A stretch of DNA of 64,000 bases, taken from assembly GCF_030815255.1 (NCBI RefSeq), contig NZ_JAUSWN010000007.1, positions 1 through 64,000 on the forward strand, written 5' to 3'. The translations under genes and the position numbers were made by a program. Numbering within the stretch: the first letter of the stretch is position 1; the number at the start of each line of letters is the position of its first letter. Below the pieces are notes generated by a model. The model saw nothing but the letters and a program-made list of their open reading frames with translations, made no database searches and was not told the DNA's origin. Of the stretch, positions 1 through 9,643 are shown piece after piece. Origin of the DNA: Hathewaya limosa. GTDB lineage: Bacteria > Bacillota > Clostridia > Clostridiales > Clostridiaceae.

Positions 1-1
1 T

Positions 2-265
2 AACATGCTTCGCAAAGAGAATCTTGAAAGAATTGTAAGTGAAGAAGGATGCCAGTTAAGAATGAATCGGAGCATTCAAGCTGAAGGTTCTTTTGCAGAA
101 ATCAAACAAGATATGAGATTTCGTAGATATCTAAGTAAAGGTAAAAGAAATGTTTTGGCTGAAAGTATGCTATTAGCAATGGCACATAACATAAATAAGC
201 TACATAATAAGATTCAGTCAGATAGAACTGGAACACACCTTTTTTCACTAAAAAAAGGTGCCTAA
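2..265 (+). CDS. IS1182-like transposase, C-terminal fragment
   Basis: The reading frame is open from the window edge to a stop at 263-265, so this is the 3' end of a gene that begins outside the window, or a remnant. The stretch RSIQAEGSFAEIKQDMRFRR followed by a small helix-rich tail is what I recall from the C-terminal end of IS1182/IS5-group DDE transposases, in which the last acidic catalytic residue lies in the region resembling QAEGSFAEIK. A 10-bp inverted repeat (236-245 with 251-260) covers the last codons, and the DNA just beyond (about 318-330, GTGCGACA) might be near the element's right end. With the rest outside the window I cannot say whether the element is intact. Confidence 0.6.
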   Translation, partial: NMLRKENLERIVSEEGCQLRMNRSIQAEGSFAEIKQDMRFRRYLSKGKRNVLAESMLLAMAHNINKLHNKIQSDRTGTHLFSLKKGA

Positions 266-388
266 TTTTAAAATATTAAAACTCTACAAGTCAAAAAAGC
301 CTTAATACTAAAGGCTTATTAAAGTGCGACATTTTTAAATTATTAATCTTATAGAAGGTAAAATATTATTAAATTTTCTATAAAACAC

Positions 389-444
389 AAAAAAACGCTG
401 CCGCGTTAGTATAAATTTTTATGCTAATGCGACAGCCCCTTTTT
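389..444. terminator. Bidirectional intrinsic terminator after the LonC-type gene
   Basis: The 16-bp arms at 397-412 and 421-436 pair with one mismatch and two wobble pairs, with an 8-base loop. The plus strand continues into TTTTT (440-444). The minus strand continues into a T run opposite A390-395. The minus-strand gene ending at 450 runs straight into it. Confidence 0.85.
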
Positions 445-449
445 GTTAT

Positions 450-2840
450 TTAAATGTCATTTTTCAATAGACGATTAAAATCTTTTAATTTAAGTAATAT
501 TTTATTTTTTACAGTATTAAGAGTGTTATCTGAAGCATCAAGCTTTAATTCATATAATAATTTTAGGCAATCTTCTATGTTTTCAATAGAATATATATGA
601 AATAAGTTTTTTTCTATAGCGTCTAAAACTTCATTTTTTAATACTAAATTTTCTAAGTTGCCTTTGGGAATAATAACTCCTTGCATACCGTTTAATCCAA
701 ATAGATTACATGTATCAAAAAAACCTTCTATTTTTTCGTTTACTCCCCCTATAGGTTGAATTTGGCCATATTGATTTATAGAACCTGTTATAGCTAAATT
801 TTGTTTAATTGGTATATCTGCAAGAGATGAAAGTAAAGCAACTAATTCCGCACATGAAGCACTATCACCTTCTATACCAGAATATAATTGTTCAAAAACT
901 ATACTAGCATTAAAAGAAAGATAAGTCTCTTGTCCTAATAAGTTTCCAATAAATCCAGATAAGATCATAACACTTTTATTGTGTATATTTCCACTCATTT
1001 TACTTTCTCTTTCTATATTTACAATACCTTTTCTCCCTGCATAAGTAGTAACGGTTATTTTATGAACCATTCCAAGAGAAATGTCACCAAAATCACATAC
1101 GGAAAGTCCATTAATTTGGCCTATTTTACTACCATTAATATCAATTAAATATTGATTTTTTTTATACATTTCAAGAATTTTATATTTAATTAAACTATGC
1201 ATTTCTTGTTCATCATGTAAAGCTCTTAAAACATGAACTTTCTTTATATAGGTACAATTCTCCTTCTTAGCTAAATAATTAGAAATATCTATGATATCTA
1301 ATAATTTTCCTATAGAGGATGAAAAATAAAATTTATTTTCAGAAAGACGGCAAGAGTAAAGTAATATTTCTTTAATACCAGCTTTTTCAATGTGCAAGAA
1401 TTTTTTGTTATTTATATAGTTAGTCATGTAGCCTATAACTTCATTTAAATTTTTTTCATTTAACTTAATATTTGAGTCAAATTCTGCCTTAACCTTAAAA
1501 AATCTTTGAAAATCTGGATCATGGGCTAAAAGTAGAGAATAAATTAAATCAGAACCTATTAGTATGATTTTTAGATTTATAGGAATAGATTCAGGTTTTA
1601 AACTAGCTATTGGCAAGAGCTCTATGGAGTTTTTAACATTTTCTATAGTGATTTCTTTTGTTTTGAGACATCTTTTTAAGTTTTCATATATGTCCATATT
1701 TGTTATAAAATCATTAGCATTTAATATTAAGAATCCACCATTAGCCTTGTGAATATTTCCAGAACGAATATGAGTAAAATCAGTAATAAGGTTTCCCATT
1801 GAATTTTCATAGTCTATTTGTCCAAATAAATCATAGTATTCAGAGGAATCTTGAAAAATAACAGGAGCACCAGAGTTTTCTTTATTGCTCACAATAACGT
1901 TTATACTATAACGTCTATATATGGGATCATCTAAAAAGCCTTCAAATAATTTAGTATTTTTAAGATTTTTTTCTTTATTATTAAGGTTGGAATCTATGTC
2001 CCCAAGAAAATAATTTATGTTAGAAATTAAATCTTCTTTTAAATTAATAATATAATTATTAATTTTTTCGCTGAAATTATATTTATCTAAAAGAAGCTTA
2101 ATTTTTTTAGTAAGAAGTTTGTTTGCTATTTTATTTTCTAATTTACAAAGTTCTTCATCCATTTTTTTCTCTAATATTTTAGTTTCTTTTAGTATTTCAA
2201 TAGATACAAGTCTGAGATCACTAGCATTTTTATTTATTAGATCTTTTTTTGCTTGAGGTAGTTTATTATACTCTTCCGAATCCATTTCTTTATCATTTAG
2301 CATGGGAATAAAGACTATACCTTCAGAAGAATCTTCTTCTATGATTAAATTTTTTTCTAAAGCTAGAGCATTCAATTCATCATTTAAACCTATAATTTGT
2401 TCTTCGTATTTATTAATAATTGTATTGCGTTTTTTTTCATAGGTATTAGAGGTGAAATGGATAGGTGCTTCTTCGATTATAAATTTAAGCAAATTGGTTA
2501 TATCTTTTTTAAACTCTGTTCCTTTATTAGGGGGAAGAGAAAGAGCTACGGGATTATTTTCATCTTTAAAATTATAAGCATAGCACCAATCATTAGGGGT
2601 GGATAATGTTTTGGCGTAATTTTCTATTTTTTCTAATATATAAGTGGTTTTACCAGTTCCTCTATGCCCTGAAATATAGATATTATATTCTTTTTTATTA
2701 ATTTCTAATCCCATTTCAATGAATTTTTTAGCAGTTTCTTGTCCTATAATACCTTTGAAAGGAATTATATCTTCAGTTGTTTTGAAATCGGGAAGATTAA
2801 GATTTAATTTGATATTTTCTATAGAAATTTCCTTATTCAT
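450..2840 (-). CDS. LonC/LonB-like AAA+ serine protease (COG1067 type)
   Basis: ATP-dependent cytosolic protease of the Lon family. The N-terminal half has a Walker A-like GHRGTGKTT near residue 57 and a long helical insert (roughly 100-270). The C-terminal half is an S16 protease domain with catalytic Ser660 in GDSAS and Lys703 in GGVNEKIEG. Their spacing of 43 residues equals that of the Ser-Lys dyad of E. coli Lon. There is no N-terminal LON substrate domain, which fits the clostridial LonC/AAA_32 group rather than LonA. An in-frame start 12 codons upstream exists, but GGAG sits about 10 bases before the ATG of MNKEIS, so that start (796 aa) is chosen. It is monocistronic on the minus strand, ending at the hairpin at 397-436. 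It is the first of three Lon-family proteases in the window. Confidence 0.85.
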   Translation of the reverse strand: MNKEISIENIKLNLNLPDFKTTEDIIPFKGIIGQETAKKFIEMGLEINKKEYNIYISGHRGTGKTTYILEKIENYAKTLSTPNDWCYAYNFKDENNPVALSLPPNKGTEFKKDITNLLKFIIEEAPIHFTSNTYEKKRNTIINKYEEQIIGLNDELNALALEKNLIIEEDSSEGIVFIPMLNDKEMDSEEYNKLPQAKKDLINKNASDLRLVSIEILKETKILEKKMDEELCKLENKIANKLLTKKIKLLLDKYNFSEKINNYIINLKEDLISNINYFLGDIDSNLNNKEKNLKNTKLFEGFLDDPIYRRYSINVIVSNKENSGAPVIFQDSSEYYDLFGQIDYENSMGNLITDFTHIRSGNIHKANGGFLILNANDFITNMDIYENLKRCLKTKEITIENVKNSIELLPIASLKPESIPINLKIILIGSDLIYSLLLAHDPDFQRFFKVKAEFDSNIKLNEKNLNEVIGYMTNYINNKKFLHIEKAGIKEILLYSCRLSENKFYFSSSIGKLLDIIDISNYLAKKENCTYIKKVHVLRALHDEQEMHSLIKYKILEMYKKNQYLIDINGSKIGQINGLSVCDFGDISLGMVHKITVTTYAGRKGIVNIERESKMSGNIHNKSVMILSGFIGNLLGQETYLSFNASIVFEQLYSGIEGDSASCAELVALLSSLADIPIKQNLAITGSINQYGQIQPIGGVNEKIEGFFDTCNLFGLNGMQGVIIPKGNLENLVLKNEVLDAIEKNLFHIYSIENIEDCLKLLYELKLDASDNTLNTVKNKILLKLKDFNRLLKNDI

Positions 2841-2920
2841 ATAATATTTTCTCCAATAAAAATGTTTATAAAACATTATATGCTAGATATAAAAATAATA
2901 TATAAATTACATATTTTTAG

Positions 2921-2929
2921 TGGTATAAT
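2921..2929 (+). promoter_or_regulatory. Extended -10 promoter for the GGDEF-EAL gene
   Basis: TGGTATAAT is a perfect TGn extended -10 element about 80 bases before the start codon. No good -35 hexamer is visible at 17 bases, as is common for extended -10 promoters. Inferred from sequence only. Confidence 0.5.
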
Positions 2930-3009
2930 ATATACAATATATGCAAAATCTTAAAAAAAATCTAATTACTTAGAAAGTTTGTCTTATCTTTTATTTTGGG
3001 GGTACGAGG

Positions 3010-5892
3010 ATGGATATAAAAACTAAACTTCCATTAAGCATGGTTATTTTATTGGTCACTCCACTGATATTATTAGGAATAATATCTTACACATATGCAT
3101 CTAGTAATCTTATAAAAATAAGTAAGGATAATATGACTCATATAATTAAAATGGGTTCTGGAGAGTTGCAAAATGTAATAAAAAAACAACATATTGAAAC
3201 TAAACTTATGTCAGAAAAAAAAGAAGTAGTTGATTTCTTTTTTAAATGCAATAATAAAATGTTTAATGAAGAGTTTTATAATAAGCAGACAAAAGCTATT
3301 AAATCTATTTTATATGGATCTAAAATAGTATCATATGATTTATTGAATAGTCTAATTATAAATAAAGATGGAAAAGTTGTTTTTAATACGTTACAAAGAG
3401 AATATGCTTTTAATTTTAATAGTGTGTTTAAAGAAAATGCTAATATGTTATATGATACTAATATAATAACTAACTTGAAAATCTTATCTAAGTTAGAAGG
3501 AAAAGATAGTTATATTATTACAAATCCTATTATAAACGAAGATGGAAAGTTTCTAGGTGTATTTGCTAATGTATATAATTATAAGTACTTAGAAAATTCT
3601 TTGAAACAAGTTAAATTAGGTAAATCAGGATGTATAATTTGTTCTAATTTAGATAAAAATTTATTGTTAGAATCAAATAATAAAGGTGCAAAGATTATTA
3701 AAAATCCTTCTATAGAAAAACTAATAAATAAATTAGGTAAAGGGAAAACTAGTTCTTTTAACGGTTTTATAAAAATCAAAGAAGGACAAGAAGAAATTTT
3801 AATTAGGTATAATTATATTCCAAGATATAAGGAAATTTTAATGGTATGTCAAAGCATGAAAGATATCAAAGAGCCGGCTATGAATATAGCTAAAATGATA
3901 ATAATAGTAACAATTATTTTTTTGATTATAGGTATAACTCTAACTATATATCTTTCTAATTGTTTAACAAAACCTATAACAAATTTAATGCATGTTATGG
4001 AACGGGCATCTAATGGAGACCTAAATGTAAAACATAATTATAATAGAAAAAATGAATTAGGAAGGCTTTCTCAAAGTTTTAATAAGATGATAAGAATTTT
4101 AAAAAATAATTATGATGAACTTTCAGAAGTCTATGGAAAATTAAGTATTGCTCAAAATGAATTAAAAGATAAGTATCTGCAGCTTCAAAACAATGAGAAG
4201 GAATTGAAAAGAATAAAAGATATATATACTATTGCCGTTAATGGGTCAAATGAGGCCATATGGGAGTATAATAATACTACTAACAAGTTCTATTATTCAG
4301 AAAAATGGAATACAATAGTTGGAATTGATATTAATGGAGGATTAAAATTTGAGGAAATTTTAGCCCTTCTTTGTAATGAAGAGGATAAAGAAGATTTTCA
4401 GAGAAGTTATTTAAATTATATTAATAATGATGAGGAATTTTTTAAATATGAGTTTAAGTTAAGGGATAGTACAGATCAATGGATTTTGTTAAAGGGAAGT
4501 GTAAATAAAGATAAGTTTGGAAATATAGATAGAGTAGTAGGATCAGTTAGTGATATTTCAGAAAGAAAAATAGCAGAAGAACAGATAAGGTTTTTTGCTT
4601 ATAATGATCCTTTGACGGAACTTCCTAATAAAACATCTTTTAATAGTGACATGAGTAAAATACTGAAAAATTGTAATAGCTGTAAAGGCGAAGGTGGAGT
4701 AATTTTCATAGATATAGATGATTTTAATAAGATTAATGATGATTTAGGACATAATTTTGGTGATGATCTTTTAAAATGTGTTGCTAGTAGGTTGAGACAC
4801 AAATTAAGTAATGAATTAGGATTATATAGATTTGCGGGAGATGAATTCATAGTTACTATACCTCACATTGAGAGTGAAGAATATTTTAGAAAATTTTGTT
4901 ATGATTTGCTAAGTTACATGAATGGTGAAGTGTGTATACATGGAAAACAAATTTATTTATCGGCTAGTATGGGGGTTTCTAGGTTCCCAAGGGATGGAAA
5001 TAACATTGATCTTATATTAAAAAATACTCATACCGCCATGTATAGGGCGAAACATTTGGGCAAAAATCAAATTGAATTTTATAGTAAAGTTATGTCTACG
5101 GAGTTAAAACGACATAATGAAATAGAAAGTATTCTAAGAAAGTGTATAGATAAAGATAAATTTATTGTTAAATATCAACCACAGATTAATTGTAATAATG
5201 GAGAAATTTATGGCTTTGAAGCTCTTCTAAGACTAGATAATAATGATTGTGGGTTTATTTCTCCAGGTGAATTTATTCCTATTGCAGAAGAATCGGGACT
5301 TATTATACCGATAGGTAATTTAGTTATGAAAAAGGTATGTAAACAAAATAAAATATGGAAAGATAAAGGGTATAATTATAAAAAAATAGCAGTTAATATT
5401 TCTGCAAAACAATTAAAAGATGAAAGATTTTTAGATAGTGTAAAACAAATTTTAAAGGAAACAGATTTAGAACCTAAATATTTAGAATTTGAAATTACAG
5501 AAACCTCTGTTTTGGATTCTATGGATAGTAAGGTAGGAATTTTAAGAAAACTTAAGAATATGGGAATTTCTATATCTTTAGATGACTTTGGAACAGGATA
5601 TTCATCTTTAAATTATTTGAGAATTTTACCAGTAGATAATATAAAAATAGACAAGTCTTTTGTTGATGATATCTGTGACGATAAGGTTAAATCATCAATT
5701 ATAGATGGATTAATAGTAGTAGCTAAAAATATGAATTTATCTATTATAGCAGAAGGGGTAGAAGAACCTAAACAGTATTCTATGCTAAAAAATAAAAAGT
5801 GTGATTTTGTACAAGGATATTTATTCAGTAAACCTATTATGCCTAATGAAGCCGAAGAACTTTTGAAAAAGGGTACTAAACTTAAATTATAA
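3010..5892 (+). CDS. Membrane-bound GGDEF-EAL cyclic-di-GMP protein with sensor, HAMP and PAS domains
   Basis: A 960-aa inner-membrane signalling protein. Order: TM1 (about 9-29), extracellular Cache-like sensor region (30-295), TM2 (296-316), HAMP (about 318-370), coiled coil, PAS (about 405-525), GGDEF domain and EAL domain. The GGDEF signature reads AGDEF (609-613), a one-residue change that some active cyclases tolerate; no RxxD inhibitory site precedes it. The EAL domain looks complete: EAL at 737-739, NISAKQL, EITET, DDFGTGYSS, KIDKSF and AEGVEE are all present, so phosphodiesterase activity is likely. The start follows a strong GGGGGTACGAGG site. It is a single gene, convergent with the aminotransferase operon across a perfect palindromic terminator. 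Confidence 0.9.
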   Translation: MDIKTKLPLSMVILLVTPLILLGIISYTYASSNLIKISKDNMTHIIKMGSGELQNVIKKQHIETKLMSEKKEVVDFFFKCNNKMFNEEFYNKQTKAIKSILYGSKIVSYDLLNSLIINKDGKVVFNTLQREYAFNFNSVFKENANMLYDTNIITNLKILSKLEGKDSYIITNPIINEDGKFLGVFANVYNYKYLENSLKQVKLGKSGCIICSNLDKNLLLESNNKGAKIIKNPSIEKLINKLGKGKTSSFNGFIKIKEGQEEILIRYNYIPRYKEILMVCQSMKDIKEPAMNIAKMIIIVTIIFLIIGITLTIYLSNCLTKPITNLMHVMERASNGDLNVKHNYNRKNELGRLSQSFNKMIRILKNNYDELSEVYGKLSIAQNELKDKYLQLQNNEKELKRIKDIYTIAVNGSNEAIWEYNNTTNKFYYSEKWNTIVGIDINGGLKFEEILALLCNEEDKEDFQRSYLNYINNDEEFFKYEFKLRDSTDQWILLKGSVNKDKFGNIDRVVGSVSDISERKIAEEQIRFFAYNDPLTELPNKTSFNSDMSKILKNCNSCKGEGGVIFIDIDDFNKINDDLGHNFGDDLLKCVASRLRHKLSNELGLYRFAGDEFIVTIPHIESEEYFRKFCYDLLSYMNGEVCIHGKQIYLSASMGVSRFPRDGNNIDLILKNTHTAMYRAKHLGKNQIEFYSKVMSTELKRHNEIESILRKCIDKDKFIVKYQPQINCNNGEIYGFEALLRLDNNDCGFISPGEFIPIAEESGLIIPIGNLVMKKVCKQNKIWKDKGYNYKKIAVNISAKQLKDERFLDSVKQILKETDLEPKYLEFEITETSVLDSMDSKVGILRKLKNMGISISLDDFGTGYSSLNYLRILPVDNIKIDKSFVDDICDDKVKSSIIDGLIVVAKNMNLSIIAEGVEEPKQYSMLKNKKCDFVQGYLFSKPIMPNEAEELLKKGTKLKL

Positions 5893-5908
5893 ATAGTTTT
5901 ATTATAAA

Positions 5909-5952
5909 AAAGGAATTATCTATATTAAAATTTTAATATAGATAATTCCTTT
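5909..5952. terminator. Bidirectional terminator, 44-bp perfect palindrome
   Basis: Two 22-base arms (5909-5930 and 5931-5952) are exact reverse complements with no spacer, running from AAAGGAATTATC to GATAATTCCTTT. It lies between convergent genes ending at 5892 (+) and 5977 (-). Confidence 0.85.
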
Positions 5953-5976
5953 ATATATTATTACTTTTTTTAGTAA

Positions 5977-7098
5977 TTATTTAGTGTAGAAATTTCTTAT
6001 TGTTTGACAAACAAAATCTACTTCTTCTTCCGTAATTTCAGGATATATAGGAAGAGCAAGAACTCTTTCACAAGCTTTTTCAGCTACAGGGAAATCACCT
6101 TTTTTATAACCTAAATACTCAAAACATTTTTGAGTATGTAATGGTTTTGGATAGTAGATACTAAATTGTACTTCATTCTGTCTCAAATAATCAACAAGTT
6201 CATCACGTTTTTCAGCGAAGATGTTAAATACATAGTAAACAGGTTTTTGATCACCTTTTATTACAGGTAATTTTATTTGTTCAATATCTTTTAATCTATC
6301 CATATACCAACCAGCTATGATTTCTCTCTTTTTAATAGATTCTTCCATGTGTCTTAATTTAACTAAAAGAACAGCAGCTTGAATTGTATCTAATCTAGAA
6401 TTATATCCTAAATGATCATAATGATATTTTTTGCTAGCACCATGAACTCTATAAGATTTAGCAAGTTCAGCTAAGTTATCATCATTAGTTACGATCATAC
6501 CACCATCACCATAACCACCTAAAGTTTTAGTAGGGAAGAATGAGAATATACCCATGTCACCAATAGTTCCAGCATGTTTATATTCAGAACCATTTCCTTT
6601 CCATCTCATACCAAAGGCTTCAGCAGCATCTTCTAATACTCTTAAATCATGTTTATTTGCAATGTTCATAATTTTATCCATATCGGCTACTTGAGCAAAT
6701 AAATGAATTGGAAGAATTCCTACTGTATTCTCATTGATTTTTTCTTCTATTAAATCAGTATTGATGTTAAATGTTTCTTCATCTATATCAACAAAAACAG
6801 GTTTTCCACCATGTCTTGCTATACAAGATGTTGATGCTAAAAATGTGAATGGAGAAGTAATGACTTCTTTACCATCTTTAAATCCTAAGATATCAGAAGA
6901 TAATACTAATGCATCAGTACCAGAAGCTACACCTATAGCATGTTTTGCTCCAGTAAATTTTTTTATTTCTTCTTCAAATTCCTTAACTTCAGGTCCTAAA
7001 GTTGATATACCTCTTGTTATAACATCAAATATAGCCTTATTAAATTCTTCTTTTCTATTTTCATATTCTCTTAAAGATGTATAAAAGTTAACTTTCAT
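5977..7098 (-). CDS. DegT/DnrJ/EryC1/StrS-family aminotransferase (second in operon)
   Basis: PLP-dependent fold-type I sugar aminotransferase that would transfer an amino group to a keto-sugar nucleotide. Visible signatures are the N-terminal TLGPEVKEFEEE, GVASGTDAL (phosphate binding), LEDAAEAFG (the Asp that contacts the PLP pyridine nitrogen) and FFPTKTLGGYGDGG, whose Lys should form the Schiff base. At 373 aa it is full length. The start has a GGATAG-type site. It is the last gene of a three-gene minus-strand operon, about 106 bases after a second aminotransferase of the same family. No dehydratase, epimerase or nucleotidyltransferase lies nearby, so the sugar cannot be named. It most likely serves glycan or flagellin glycosylation sugars (inference). 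Confidence 0.88.
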   Translation of the reverse strand: MKVNFYTSLREYENRKEEFNKAIFDVITRGISTLGPEVKEFEEEIKKFTGAKHAIGVASGTDALVLSSDILGFKDGKEVITSPFTFLASTSCIARHGGKPVFVDIDEETFNINTDLIEEKINENTVGILPIHLFAQVADMDKIMNIANKHDLRVLEDAAEAFGMRWKGNGSEYKHAGTIGDMGIFSFFPTKTLGGYGDGGMIVTNDDNLAELAKSYRVHGASKKYHYDHLGYNSRLDTIQAAVLLVKLRHMEESIKKREIIAGWYMDRLKDIEQIKLPVIKGDQKPVYYVFNIFAEKRDELVDYLRQNEVQFSIYYPKPLHTQKCFEYLGYKKGDFPVAEKACERVLALPIYPEITEEEVDFVCQTIRNFYTK

Positions 7099-7204
7099 AA
7101 TTAACTATCCTTTCTTTATATCATAAATATTATTTTATATTAGATTATACAATAAGTTATTAAACTTAGATATAAAATTAAAATTTTAAAAGTATTTTAA
7201 TTTT

Positions 7205-8386
7205 TTATTTTAAAACTTCTTTTATGCATTTTACTATTTCTGTAGCTACTATTTCAGCATTTTCTAGAGAAAGAGTTGAATAAACAGGTAAAGAAATTTC
7301 ATTTGCATATTGGTTATAAGCATTAGGATAATCTTCGATTTTATATCCTAAGTTTTTATATAAAGTGAATAATGGTAATGGAATGAAGTGTACATTTGTT
7401 GCAATACCCATTTCAGCCATCATTTCTATAACTTTAGTTCTTTGATTTTCTGTCATTCCTTTCACTCTTAAAGGATATAGGTGATAAGAAGTTTCTCTAA
7501 TTTCATCTTTTATAAATGGAAGAATAGCAAAATCTTCTTTGCTTAAAATATTATTATAGATTTCAAATATTTTACTTCTATGTTTTAACATGTCTTCGTA
7601 TCTTTCAAGTTGAACAAGACCTATAGCTGCTTGCATATCTGTCATATTACATTTAAATCCATCCGTTACTATGTCATATTTCCAAGCACCAGCTTTCATT
7701 TTAGATAATGCATCCTTAGTTTGACCATGAAGAGAAGTAATTTTTAATTCTTTATATAAATCTTCTTTTCCTAGGAAATTATTATCATTAAAAGTTACAG
7801 CTCCGCCTTCAGCAGTAGTTAAATTTTTAACTGCATGGAATGAGAATGTATGGAAATCAAATTGACCACCAACTCTTTTACCCTTATATTTCGCACCAAA
7901 AGAATGGGCAGAATCAGAAAGTAAAATAATATCTTCCCTATTCATTTCTTTTAGCATATTTTTTATAACATCATAATCTACAGGAACACCGGCAAAATCC
8001 ACAGTGAATATAGCTTTAGTTTTTGGAGTAATAGCCTTTTTTATTTCTTCTTCATCAATTAAGAAAGAATCCTTTTTTGTGTCTACAAATATTGGTTTAA
8101 TGCCTCTATGAACTATAACACTAGCAGTAGCTGTATAAGTATAAGGAGTTGTTATAACTTCATCTCCTTCTTTTATATCATAAACTTTTAATATAAGTTC
8201 CATAGCAGCTGTAGCACTTGATACGGCAACAGAATGGTTTGCATCACTATATTTTGCTACATTGTCTTCAAATTCTTTTACCTTTGGTCCAGAAGTTATC
8301 CATCCAGATTTTAATACTTCAACTACATTTTCAATTTCTCTTTCTGTTACATCTGGAGGTGAAAAAGGTATATTATATTTTTTCAT
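7205..8386 (-). CDS. DegT/DnrJ/EryC1/StrS-family aminotransferase (ArnB/PseC-like)
   Basis: A 393-aa PLP aminotransferase of the same superfamily as the downstream gene but clearly a different subfamily. Signatures: GWITSGPKVKEFE near residues 28-40, SSATAAMEL, TPYTYTATA, LLSDSAHSFGAKYKG (PLP-binding Asp) and FSFHAVKNLTTAEGG, whose Lys is the expected Schiff-base residue. The wording GWITSGP and HAVKNLTT is typical of ArnB/PseC-like enzymes that aminate UDP-4-keto sugars. A AAAGGATGTAACTTTT site precedes the start. Only 22 bases separate it from the MerR-methyltransferase gene upstream, so the two are almost surely co-transcribed. Confidence 0.88.
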   Translation of the reverse strand: MKKYNIPFSPPDVTEREIENVVEVLKSGWITSGPKVKEFEDNVAKYSDANHSVAVSSATAAMELILKVYDIKEGDEVITTPYTYTATASVIVHRGIKPIFVDTKKDSFLIDEEEIKKAITPKTKAIFTVDFAGVPVDYDVIKNMLKEMNREDIILLSDSAHSFGAKYKGKRVGGQFDFHTFSFHAVKNLTTAEGGAVTFNDNNFLGKEDLYKELKITSLHGQTKDALSKMKAGAWKYDIVTDGFKCNMTDMQAAIGLVQLERYEDMLKHRSKIFEIYNNILSKEDFAILPFIKDEIRETSYHLYPLRVKGMTENQRTKVIEMMAEMGIATNVHFIPLPLFTLYKNLGYKIEDYPNAYNQYANEISLPVYSTLSLENAEIVATEIVKCIKEVLK

Positions 8387-8408
8387 AAAAGTTACATCCT
8401 TTCAAAAT

Positions 8409-9617
8409 TTATTTGTTACATCTAAAATAACCAGTATCTTTAGTTATTATAATGTTTTTATTTTTATCTATAATGCTCTCTATATAGTTTACCAATTTAG
8501 TGTAAATTTTTTCATCTAAGTTATTTTTTATATTTTCTGGCATAGATAAAATATAATGAGTAAGAGGTAAAGCCTTATTTATAATAAGAGCATCTTCGTA
8601 GCGTTTTAAATATATATTTTTAAAATGTTTAGATAAAATGTTTTTACCACTTTCTAGGTTGAAATTACGAGTATTTATAATCCCTTCCCATTTTAAACTT
8701 TTACAATTAACACCATTTATAATATTACTAAGTTCCTTCATATGATTTTCACCTACAGTAGAAGCAAAGAAGTATCCATTGGGTTTTAATATATTTTTTA
8801 TATTTAAAAGTGCCTTATCAAGATTTGTTAAATGATATAGCATATGATTTGCAATTACAATATCATATGTACTTTCTTCAAAAGGAATTTCTAAAGCATC
8901 AACTAATTTAAAATTAAAGTTATTAGTATAGTCTTTTAAATTTTTCTTTGCATCTTCCAGCATACCGGGAGAAAAATCAGTAAGTGTTATGTTAAAGTTA
9001 TTTTTCATAAGGTGTATATTTTTAGCCCAAAGAGAACCATCTCCGCATCCTAGTTCAAGAATTTTAATCTCTTTATCTTTAGGATAAGAATCTGTAATGT
9101 TAAGAAGTTCATTAAAAAACCAAGGCATCCATCCCTCTTTATTTTTACTAAATTTATCATGTATAGATATTCTTTTTCGTAAATTAGTAGCATTTTCATA
9201 TTGTTCTAGCCATTTCGTATGTTTATTAACGATATTCATAATACTAAACATTTCATCCCAATGGGGTTTATCATTTAATGGAATATTTTCTATCATTTCA
9301 TCTATAGCTTTTGTTACCATATTTAATTGAGCAACTCTATTTTCTATAACTTTTTTTTGGAGTTCTAGAGAATATCTTAGATCATCGTCATTACCTTCAT
9401 AAATCATAATTCTTTTAATATCTTGAAGCGAAAGACCTATAAATTTTAAGGTTAATATTTTTTGAAGTCTTATAAAATCATCCATACAATATAGCCTGTG
9501 ACCTTTATCATTAAGTTTAGAAGGTTTTAGTAATCCGATTTTATCATAATATCTTAATGTTCTAATAGTTACTCCAGCTTTACTAGCAAATTCACCAGTT
9601 GAAATAAATTTATCCAA
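8409..9617 (-). CDS. MerR-family regulator fused to a SAM-dependent methyltransferase
   Basis: The N-terminal 75 residues are a MerR winged-helix DNA-binding domain (STGEFASKAGVTIRTLRYYDK, GLLKPSK), followed by a dimerisation helix (to about 130). The C-terminal 200 residues are a class I methyltransferase with SAM motif ILELGCGDGSLW, acidic strand end LTDFS and motif IVIANHMLYHL. The effector domain of a normal MerR regulator is thus replaced by what looks like an intact enzyme or SAM sensor. The longest frame starts at a GTG (9629) fused to its own ribosome binding site; the TTG at 9615-9617, eight bases after GAGGTG, fits better (402 aa). First gene of the aminotransferase operon. Effector and methylation target are unknown. 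Confidence 0.85.
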   Translation of the reverse strand: MDKFISTGEFASKAGVTIRTLRYYDKIGLLKPSKLNDKGHRLYCMDDFIRLQKILTLKFIGLSLQDIKRIMIYEGNDDDLRYSLELQKKVIENRVAQLNMVTKAIDEMIENIPLNDKPHWDEMFSIMNIVNKHTKWLEQYENATNLRKRISIHDKFSKNKEGWMPWFFNELLNITDSYPKDKEIKILELGCGDGSLWAKNIHLMKNNFNITLTDFSPGMLEDAKKNLKDYTNNFNFKLVDALEIPFEESTYDIVIANHMLYHLTNLDKALLNIKNILKPNGYFFASTVGENHMKELSNIINGVNCKSLKWEGIINTRNFNLESGKNILSKHFKNIYLKRYEDALIINKALPLTHYILSMPENIKNNLDEKIYTKLVNYIESIIDKNKNIIITKDTGYFRCNK

Positions 9618-9643
9618 AGTAAAATTCACCTCGCTTTATATAT

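Noticed and set aside
2841..2876. N-terminal extension of the LonC-type protease
   Set aside because: It contains the GGAG site that serves the internal ATG and has no site of its own.
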